DNA from: Planctomycetota bacterium
GTDB taxonomy: Bacteria; Planctomycetota; UBA1135; GCA-002686595
Length of the DNA: 5,868 nt
NCBI GenBank assembly: GCA_016764635.1
Contig: JAESRM010000085.1
Coordinates: 1 to 5,868 of the forward strand
Reading direction: 5' to 3'
Every line of letters starts with the position of its first letter. Position 1 is the first letter of the stretch. The notes under the pieces were generated by a model. The model did no database searches, had not been told where the DNA came from, and was given only the letters and a program-made list of their open reading frames with translations. The translations under genes and the position numbers were made by a program. Below are positions 1 to 5,868 of this stretch, one piece after another.

Positions 1-12
1 GGACGTGGGTCC

Positions 13-1896
<1,884 letters not shown>

Positions 1897-1904
1897 TTGA
1901 AGGG

Positions 1905-1910
1905 CCTCCT
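1905..1910 (-). promoter_or_regulatory. dnaK ribosome binding site
   Basis: A perfect AGGAGG on the minus strand, 8 bases before the ATG at 1896. It decides the start against the longer GTG-initiated frame. It can also pair with an upstream C-rich run (see the leader hairpin at 1905-1920). Confidence 0.9.
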
Positions 1911-1920
1911 GGCCAGGGGG
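1905..1920 (-). promoter_or_regulatory. Candidate SD-sequestering hairpin in the dnaK leader
   Basis: In the minus-strand mRNA, CCCCCT is followed by GGCC and then by the Shine-Dalgarno AGGAGG. CCCCCT and AGGAGG can form five pairs with one C-A mismatch around a 4-base loop, plus one flanking G-C pair (1921 with 1904). A competing fold pairs GGCC with GGCC and leaves AGGA in the loop. Either fold would hinder ribosome access. In a heat-shock gene this arrangement recalls RNA thermometers, but it matches no named thermometer family that I recognise. No folding energy was computed. Confidence 0.35.
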
Positions 1921-1950
1921 CACGGGGGGAGCCGTACCTGCAAACCCTTA

Positions 1951-1966
1951 TACAAGCCGCGTGCCA
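1951..1966 (-). promoter_or_regulatory. Sigma-54 (-24/-12) promoter of dnaK
   Basis: The minus strand reads TGGCACGCGGCTTGTA. Against the sigma-54 consensus TGGCACG-N4-TTGCW it has the full TGGCACG at -24, exactly four spacer bases and TTG at -12, followed by T where C is usual, then A. The GG and G(C) elements have the correct spacing. The predicted transcription start is near 1940, giving a leader of about 44 bases before the dnaK ATG. No convincing sigma-70 -35/-10 pair or sigma-32 promoter was found in the same gap, although TATAAG overlaps the downstream end. The only sigma-54 activator gene in the window is immediately upstream, which supports the call. The promoter type is an inference from sequence match and position. 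Confidence 0.7.
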
Positions 1967-2029
1967 AGATACGACAGGCTACATAAGTCACTATACGGCA
2001 ACGGGTTACTGGAACGCGATGCGCCCACA

Positions 2030-2087
2030 AGCCAAGCTCGGCTGCCGTTCTGGCACACTGGCGCGGGGGGCAAAAAGCGGCACTGCC
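2030..2087. promoter_or_regulatory. Candidate enhancer (UAS) region for the NtrC-type regulator
   Basis: Three short inverted repeats cluster upstream of the sigma-54 promoter. AGCCAAGCTCGGCT (2030-2043) is a 14-base dyad with one mismatched pair, centred about 96 bases upstream of the predicted start. TGCC-N5-GGCA lies at 2043-2055, centred near -109. GGCA-C-TGCC lies at 2079-2087, centred near -143. Sigma-54 activators typically bind dyads 80-150 bases upstream of their promoters. The GGCA/TGCC half-site recurs. Short GC-rich dyads arise often by chance, and no IHF consensus was seen between these dyads and the promoter. Confidence 0.4.
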
Positions 2088-2098
2088 ACAATGGCGCC
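2072..2098 (-). terminator. Possible weak intrinsic terminator after the response regulator gene
   Basis: Just downstream of the response regulator stop, the minus strand can form a hairpin. GGC-GCCA pairs with TGGC-(AGT bulge)-GCC around a TTG loop. It is followed after two or three bases by a run of five T. The bulge and short U-tract make it weak. If it works, it would separate the kinase-regulator transcript from dnaK and favour a separate dnaK promoter. The stem overlaps one of the dyads proposed as an enhancer. Confidence 0.3.
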
Positions 2099-2110
2099 CC
2101 GGCCTCCGCG

Positions 2111-3487
2111 CTACAGACCGTATTCCTTGATCTTGCGGTAGAGGGTTCGCTCCCCGATACCAAGCACCTGTGCGGTCTTTTGACGGTTGCCCCCCATCAG
2201 CTCCAAATTGGCCTGGATAAGGGCCTTCTCGACCTCCTCCAAGGAAGAGCCCTCCAGCAGGAACCCACCCGAACTGGCGCTGGCACTGCCACCACCCTTG
2301 ATGCCCTCGGGCAGGTCGTCCACGGTCAGGCAGTCCCCGCGAGCGAGCACGACCATGTTTTCCACCGCATTGCGCAGCTCACGCACGTTTCCGGGCCAGG
2401 GATAACGGACCAGCAAGGCGCGCGCCTCAGGTGTGATTCCGGTGACCTCGCGACCGTGTTGCTTGGCAAAGTCCTTGATGAAATGCTCGACGAGCAGGGG
2501 CACATCCCCATGCCGCTTGCGCAAAGGAGGCAGGACGATGCTGACCACCTGAAGCCGATAGAAAAGGTCCTCCCGGAAGGTACCCTGCTCGACCATGGCC
2601 CCTAGGTTTTGGTGGGTGGCCGCGATCAAACGAATGTCTACCGGGGTGACCTTGTTGCCGCCCACGGGCATGACCTCGCGCGTTTCTAGCACGCGGAGCA
2701 ACTTGGCTTGCGTGGACTTCGGCATGTCACCGACCTCATCCAAGAAGAGCGTGCCCCCATCCGCAAAACCGATGCGACCTACCTTATCGGAAAGCGCTCC
2801 GGTGAACGCACCCTTCACATGGCCAAACAGCTCGGATTCGATCAAGCCTTCGGACATGGCTGCGGAGTTCACAGCCACGAAATTCCTTTTCGCGCGCGGG
2901 CTGTTGTTGTGCAGGGCTTGAGCCACGAGCTCTTTGCCGGTGCCGCTTTCGCCAAGGATCAAAACGTTGGCAGAAGTGCTTGCGACCTGACCCAGGGTTT
3001 CCAACACCCGTTGAATTTCGGGGGAATGACCCAGGATGCCTTCAAAGCCAAAACGCTTGTCGAGCTGGCGTCGTAGATCCTGGTTCTGTCGAATCAGCTC
3101 TTCGTTGTGGTTACGCAGCTCATAGCGCTCTACGGCACGAGCGACCTTACTGCGCAATTCAGCCAGCTTGACAGGCTTTGGAAGGTAATCCTCAGCGCCA
3201 CTACGCATCGCATCCACGGCTGTCTCGATCGAAGCATGCCCGGTGATCAAGAGCACCGCGGCATCGGGTTGCAAGACACGCGCCTCCTTCAAGACTTCCA
3301 AGCCCGACAGGTCGGACATGCGCAGGTCCGTCAACACGACGGCGAAGGCATCGCCCTTCAGGGCTTCTACACCTTCCTTGCCGGAGCCGGCGACCACGCA
3401 ACTGTACTTTTCCCCATCGAGGGCGTCCGCCAAGGATTCCGCGTGTTGCAAGTCATCGTCGACAATCAAAATTCGAGCGGTTTTCAT
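2111..3487 (-). CDS. NtrC-family sigma-54-dependent response regulator
   Basis: A 458-residue cytoplasmic transcription activator with the three-domain NtrC layout. The receiver domain (1-120) has the acidic cluster D10-D12, phospho-acceptor D54 in LTDLRM, T82 and K104. The AAA+ domain (about 148-385) has Walker A GESGTGKE (179-186), an intact GAFTGA loop (226-231) for contacting sigma-54, Walker B GGTLFLDEVGDM (244-255), FREDLFYRL with candidate arginine fingers R305 and R311, and GNVREL at 366-371. After a Gly/Ser linker (about 398-412), a Fis-type helix-turn-helix at about 433-458 ends the protein. The intact GAFTGA loop means it should drive sigma-54 open-complex formation. Its ATG overlaps the kinase stop as ATGA, with AGGTGA six bases upstream, which suggests translational coupling. 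The partner is almost certainly the kinase encoded just upstream. A sigma-54-type promoter before dnaK is the nearest candidate target. The family is certain; the regulon is inferred. Confidence 0.96.
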   Translation of the reverse strand: MKTARILIVDDDLQHAESLADALDGEKYSCVVAGSGKEGVEALKGDAFAVVLTDLRMSDLSGLEVLKEARVLQPDAAVLLITGHASIETAVDAMRSGAEDYLPKPVKLAELRSKVARAVERYELRNHNEELIRQNQDLRRQLDKRFGFEGILGHSPEIQRVLETLGQVASTSANVLILGESGTGKELVAQALHNNSPRAKRNFVAVNSAAMSEGLIESELFGHVKGAFTGALSDKVGRIGFADGGTLFLDEVGDMPKSTQAKLLRVLETREVMPVGGNKVTPVDIRLIAATHQNLGAMVEQGTFREDLFYRLQVVSIVLPPLRKRHGDVPLLVEHFIKDFAKQHGREVTGITPEARALLVRYPWPGNVRELRNAVENMVVLARGDCLTVDDLPEGIKGGGSASASSGGFLLEGSSLEEVEKALIQANLELMGGNRQKTAQVLGIGERTLYRKIKEYGL

Positions 3488-4308
3488 TCGGAATCACCTG
3501 CGTTGTTTTCTTTGGAAGCGCTTGCGTCCTGCGGGTTCGCTCCAGCGGAGCCTTGACCGGCGAGCTCCTGAACGAACGGCACGCAAATCGTAAAACTGGT
3601 TCCACGGCCGGGTTCTGAAAGCACGTGTACAGTGCCGCCATGTTCCGCGATCGTGCGCTGCACCGTGGATAGCCCCAACCCGGTGCCCTCGCGCTTGGTC
3701 GACCAGTATAGGTCGAAGCAGCGCGCCAATTGATCCTCATCCATGCCCACACCCGTGTCGGTGATGACCACCTCGGCCCACGGTCCTTGGCGCCGCACCT
3801 GCACGATCAATTCGCCCCCTCCAGGCATGGCCTGTCGGGCATTGACGAATAGATTGATCAGCACACCACGGAAAGCTTCCGTATCGATCATCACCAAAGG
3901 CATGCTGGACGGCACGTCCACATGAACGACGATGCCCGAGGCTTGGTGCTCCGGTTCCGTGAAGTCGAGCACCTCCCGAATGAGCGCGCTCAAGTCTGCA
4001 GGTGCCCGGTTCACTTGCCCGCCGCGGGCGAAGCGTAGGAAATCATCCAGGATGCCCTCCAAATGGGAGACCTCGCGGGTCAACACGCCTATACGCTTGA
4101 GGCAGCGTTTGTCCTGGGCACTCGGCTCGGGAGCCCCACCAGCGCGATCCCCTTCGAACTCCTCCTCGAGCAGGGTCAGATTGATCGCCATGGTGGAAAG
4201 TGGGTTCTTGATCTCATGTGCCAAGCCCCTGGCCACCAGGGTCAGGAACTCGTTGGGGCCCCCACGGGGATCGGGGAGGGCGTCACTCGGGGAATCGACC
4301 ATTCCCAT
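3484..4308 (-). CDS. Soluble histidine kinase lacking a sensor domain (NtrB-like core)
   Basis: A 274-residue sensor kinase that phosphorylates itself on His and passes the phosphate to the adjacent response regulator. The H-box ARGLAHEIKNPLSTM places the phospho-acceptor at H31. The catalytic ATPase domain has an N-box around NLFVNARQAM (N152, N156), G1 DTGVGM (184-189), F-box CFDLYWSTK (197-205 region) and G2 GTGLGLS (208-214). The dimerisation hairpin carries a polar Gly/Pro-containing stretch at about 51-70. A low-complexity Ala/Gly/Ser/Asn tail (about 250-274) ends the protein. There is no signal peptide, membrane segment, PAS or GAF domain: only about 20 residues precede the H-box region. 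Input must therefore come from a partner or an internal cue. The ATG at 4308 is chosen because AGGGG lies 10 bases upstream; an ATG at 4302 is the alternative. Upstream codons in this frame run into the divergent gene and are not believed. The stop overlaps the regulator start (ATGA). Confidence 0.93.
   Translation of the reverse strand: MGMVDSPSDALPDPRGGPNEFLTLVARGLAHEIKNPLSTMAINLTLLEEEFEGDRAGGAPEPSAQDKRCLKRIGVLTREVSHLEGILDDFLRFARGGQVNRAPADLSALIREVLDFTEPEHQASGIVVHVDVPSSMPLVMIDTEAFRGVLINLFVNARQAMPGGGELIVQVRRQGPWAEVVITDTGVGMDEDQLARCFDLYWSTKREGTGLGLSTVQRTIAEHGGTVHVLSEPGRGTSFTICVPFVQELAGQGSAGANPQDASASKENNAGDSE
3494..3499 (-). promoter_or_regulatory. Ribosome binding site of the response regulator, inside the kinase gene
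   Basis: AGGTGA on the minus strand, six bases before the ATG at 3487 and within the last codons of the kinase gene. With the ATGA stop/start overlap it supports coupled translation of the pair. Confidence 0.7.
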
Positions 4309-4393
4309 AGGGTACGGGCCCCTGGCCACAACACACCGTTTCGCCACAAAAAATAGGGCCCGGAGTGGGTGGGTCGTTAGGCTGGCACTCCAT
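4309..4393. promoter_or_regulatory. Divergent intergenic region between the kinase and the Sua5-phosphatase gene
   Basis: These 85 bases separate two head-to-head genes, so they must hold promoters for both unless transcription enters from elsewhere. On the minus strand, TATTTT (4350-4355) could be a weak -10 for the kinase operon, but no good -35 is present. Two GGGCCC palindromes (4316-4321 and 4356-4361) are exactly 40 bases apart. For the plus-strand gene only a weak TTAGG (4377-4381) resembles a ribosome binding site. No sigma-54-type element with correct spacing was found here. Confidence 0.35.
4319..4323 (-). promoter_or_regulatory. Probable ribosome binding site of the histidine kinase
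   Basis: AGGGG on the minus strand, 10 bases before the ATG at 4308 and 16 before the ATG at 4302. It favours 4308 as the start. The match is moderate and the spacing slightly long. Confidence 0.45.
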
Positions 4394-5500
4394 ATGAGCC
4401 CGCACATCGTTTCATTTCCAAGCCATTCCCCCGTCGCTCCTGAAACCCAAAGCGAGCTACTAGGCTGCCTTGAAAAAGGCCAGGTCGTTGGACTTCCCAC
4501 TGAGACTTGTTACGGATTGGCGGCCAGGGCAGACGACCCCAAAGCCCTGCAAGCCCTCTCCGAGCTCAAAGGACGCTCCCAAGATCAAACATTCACGTGG
4601 CACGTGGGTGAAGCGAGCGCCCTCCTAGAATTTGCTCCCTGGCCCGCACTGACCAGCCGGCTCGTCGAAGCTTTCTGGCCCGGCCCGTTGACACTGGTCC
4701 TCCCCATAGATGCCGAGCAAGCTCGTATCCGAAACCTACAAGCCATTACCCAGGATGGGCAAATCGGTGTGCGCATGCCGCGCCATGCCGCCACCCAGGA
4801 CTTGCTGGCCAGTGCGTCCTTCCCCATCGTGATGACCAGCGCCAATAGCACGGGCCAGGAACCCTTGACGACAGCCCAGGGTGTGGCCGAAAGCTTCGGC
4901 AAGCAATTGGCAGCTATCGGCGACGGCGCTGCTTCCGAGCTGGGAGGCAGCTCCACCATTCTGGCCATTCGACCGGGCCGCTTCGAGCTTCTCCGCAGCG
5001 GACGCATCTCCCTGGAAGACCTGCGTGCACAGGCCGGACTGCGGCTCCTGTTTGTGTGCACTGGCAACACCTGCCGCTCCCCCATGGCTGAAGGCATTGC
5101 CCGCCATCGGATCGCCCAAGCGCTGAGCGCCAATCCGTCCGAACTGCACGAATTTGGTTTCCGCGTTTCTAGCGCTGGCGTCTACGCCAATCCGCAAGCG
5201 CCTGTTTCCCCCGAATCCGTTGAAGCCCTCACCCCTTGGGATATCGACATATCCTCCCACACGGCGACCCAAGCCCTTCAGGCCATCGCGAAGGGCGTAG
5301 ACTTCATCTTCTGCCTGACCGAGAGCCACAGCTCCGCCTTGAAAGCAACCCTGCCGGCCGAGCTGGCACCCAAGTTGATGCTGTTGAGCCCTTCCGGGAG
5401 TGGCATCCCCGATCCGATAGGTGGAAGCTTGCAGTTCTACCAGGAGACCCGGGACGCCATCGCGAAGGCGATCGATGAACGTATTCCTGATTGGGTCTAA
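4394..5500 (+). CDS. Sua5/YrdC threonylcarbamoyl-AMP synthase fused to a YwlE-like phosphatase
   Basis: A 368-residue two-domain cytoplasmic protein. Residues 1 to about 214 are a Sua5/YrdC/YwlC domain, which makes threonylcarbamoyl-AMP from threonine, bicarbonate and ATP for the t6A37 modification of ANN-decoding tRNAs. Visible motifs are PTETCYGLAARA (35-46), KGR (59-61), WPGPLTLVL (95-103), GVRMPRH (125-131) and TSAN (148-151). Residues about 217-368 are a low-molecular-weight phosphatase domain. Its P-loop CTGNTCRS has nucleophile C222, R228 and a second Cys at 227, and its DPIGG motif has the general acid D340. T226 aligns with YwlE Thr11, the residue linked to phosphoarginine rather than phosphotyrosine preference, and the QETRDAI end also resembles YwlE. 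The domains meet with almost no linker. The length is close to that of classical Sua5, but the usual Sua5 C-terminal domain is absent. ATG 4394 starts the conserved region. In Bacillus ywlC and ywlE lie close together, so fusion is plausible. Both domains are clear; the phosphatase substrate (phosphoarginine, phosphotyrosine, arsenate) is inferred. Confidence 0.93.
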   Translation: MSPHIVSFPSHSPVAPETQSELLGCLEKGQVVGLPTETCYGLAARADDPKALQALSELKGRSQDQTFTWHVGEASALLEFAPWPALTSRLVEAFWPGPLTLVLPIDAEQARIRNLQAITQDGQIGVRMPRHAATQDLLASASFPIVMTSANSTGQEPLTTAQGVAESFGKQLAAIGDGAASELGGSSTILAIRPGRFELLRSGRISLEDLRAQAGLRLLFVCTGNTCRSPMAEGIARHRIAQALSANPSELHEFGFRVSSAGVYANPQAPVSPESVEALTPWDIDISSHTATQALQAIAKGVDFIFCLTESHSSALKATLPAELAPKLMLLSPSGSGIPDPIGGSLQFYQETRDAIAKAIDERIPDWV

Positions 5501-5868
5501 TCAGCCCGCAGATCGGCCGTTGAGCCCTTCTCTCATTTTCTGATTCGCTAGAAACAAGGCGGACATCAGCCCAGATTTGGCTTCGAATTGAGTGTCCGCC
5601 GTACTCAATCCTTGCACAGCTTGAAAGCGGGAGGGGACCCCAACCTCTAGGGGAATTGCGTTGTCAGAGTTGTTCCCCACCCCTTCGAGCAAGCGCCCCA
5701 TTTTCTCCAGGCGCCGCTCCAGGATCTCCACCCGGCTTTGCCAAGCGAGCTCACTGGACTTCAATAGCCGCTCTAGTTCGTAGCGGCTCTCACTGTGAAC
5801 GCCATCTCCCAGCTTAGGGCTCGATTCGGGCTCCTGCGGGGCACCCGCGCTTCGCTGTGGAAGTGACT
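5501..5868 (-). CDS. Hypothetical coiled-coil protein, partial (N-terminus beyond the right edge)
   Basis: I do not recognise this protein. The frame is open from the window edge to a TGA at 5501-5503, giving 121 visible C-terminal residues. No in-frame ATG lies in the upstream part, so the start is probably outside the window; a TTG at 5762-5764 is a possible but weaker internal start. The visible part begins with a Pro/Gly/Ser/Glu-rich, probably disordered stretch. A heptad-like charged segment follows (ELERLLKSSELAW, then VEILERRLEKMGRLLEGVG), likely a coiled coil of about 35 residues. A less structured region and a helix-like end with LMSALFLANQKMREGLNG complete it. No catalytic motif, signal peptide or membrane segment is visible. 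Its stop directly abuts the stop of the Sua5-phosphatase gene, with no bases between. An uninterrupted frame to the edge and an exact tail-to-tail junction support a real gene, but without homology it remains uncertain. Confidence 0.55.
   Translation of the reverse strand, partial: SLPQRSAGAPQEPESSPKLGDGVHSESRYELERLLKSSELAWQSRVEILERRLEKMGRLLEGVGNNSDNAIPLEVGVPSRFQAVQGLSTADTQFEAKSGLMSALFLANQKMREGLNGRSAG
5558..5600. repeat. Perfect 8-base inverted repeat inside the partial gene
   Basis: GGCGGACA (5558-5565) and TGTCCGCC (5593-5600) are exact reverse complements separated by 27 bases. An inner AGCC/GGCT pair can stack within the loop on the minus strand. It sits inside the open frame about 55 bases before its stop. 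No U-tract follows on either strand, so it is not a standard terminator. Confidence 0.4.

Noticed and set aside
1897..1923. A GTG start for dnaK at 1923 adding nine residues
   Set aside because: The extension would contain the perfect AGGAGG, and DnaK proteins start close to the [10 protein letters not shown] motif. The ATG at 1896 fits both.
1897..2110. CIRCE (HrcA) operator or sigma-32 promoter in front of dnaK
   Set aside because: I looked for the TTAGCACTC/GAGTGCTAA dyad and for CTTGAAA with CCCCAT and found neither.
1961..2605. Plus-strand open frame of 214 codons across the dnaK promoter and the regulator 3' end
   Set aside because: Most of it is antisense to the clear NtrC-family gene and it shows no domain. 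The open frame reflects GC-rich codon structure.
3107..3556. Plus-strand open frame of 149 codons opposite the receiver domain
   Set aside because: It is antisense to the well-supported receiver domain and kinase end, with no recognisable motif.
3932..4393. Upstream extension of the Sua5-phosphatase frame into the kinase gene
   Set aside because: The added 154 residues are antisense to the kinase and have no domain character. Family similarity begins just after the ATG at 4394.
4383..4398. TGGCAC just before the Sua5-phosphatase start as a sigma-54 -24 element
   Set aside because: The -12 position reads ATGA rather than TTGC, and the element overlaps the start codon of the gene it would serve.
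4309..4500. N-terminal extension of the histidine kinase by 64 residues
   Set aside because: The extra codons overlap the start of the divergent Sua5 domain and encode no sensor motif. An ATG with a plausible ribosome binding site exists at 4308.
5364..5379. A second sigma-54-like sequence (TGGCACCCAAGTTGAT) on the plus strand
   Set aside because: It lies inside the phosphatase coding region with no plus-strand gene downstream, and it lacks the GC of the -12 element. It shows that near matches do occur by chance, which tempers the dnaK promoter call.

Overview
The window is protein-dense bacterial DNA with high GC (by eye about 60%). It carries four complete genes and one gene cut by the right edge. 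The DnaK has the insert near residues 80-100 that is typical of Gram-negative Hsp70s. There is an NtrC-family sigma-54 activator, and the gene order is unlike enteric or Firmicute dnaK loci. These point to a Gram-negative lineage that uses sigma-54 heavily, such as a deltaproteobacterial (Myxococcota-type) or Planctomycetota organism. The phylum is an inference of low certainty; no rRNA or other decisive marker is present.

Layout. On the minus strand, read right to left, are a soluble histidine kinase (4308 to 3484), an NtrC-type sigma-54 response regulator (3487 to 2111, joined to the kinase by an ATGA overlap), a 214-base intergenic region, and dnaK (1896 to 13). Divergent from the kinase across an 85-base gap, on the plus strand, is a two-domain protein (4394-5500). 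It joins a Sua5/YrdC threonylcarbamoyl-AMP synthase domain to a low-molecular-weight phosphatase domain whose active-site loop looks like the protein-arginine phosphatase YwlE. The last gene, on the minus strand, abuts the stop of the fusion gene with no spacer and runs off the right edge. Its visible part is a coiled-coil-rich protein of unknown function.

How the parts may work together. The 214-base gap upstream of dnaK contains a strong -24/-12 sigma-54 promoter candidate (TGGCACGCGGCTTGTA), about 55 bases upstream of the dnaK ATG and 145 bases downstream of the end of the sigma-54 activator gene. Several inverted repeats lie 90-150 bases upstream of the predicted start site, where NtrC-type enhancers usually sit. 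The dnaK Shine-Dalgarno can also pair with a C-rich run in the leader to form a small hairpin. The simplest reading is a self-contained stress circuit: kinase to response regulator to sigma-54 promoter to dnaK, possibly with a second, RNA-level control. This is inferred from sequence and position. No CIRCE operator or sigma-32 promoter was seen in front of dnaK. The neighbouring YwlE-like domain might add a protein-quality-control link, but the threonylcarbamoyl and phosphatase domains may simply be housekeeping.
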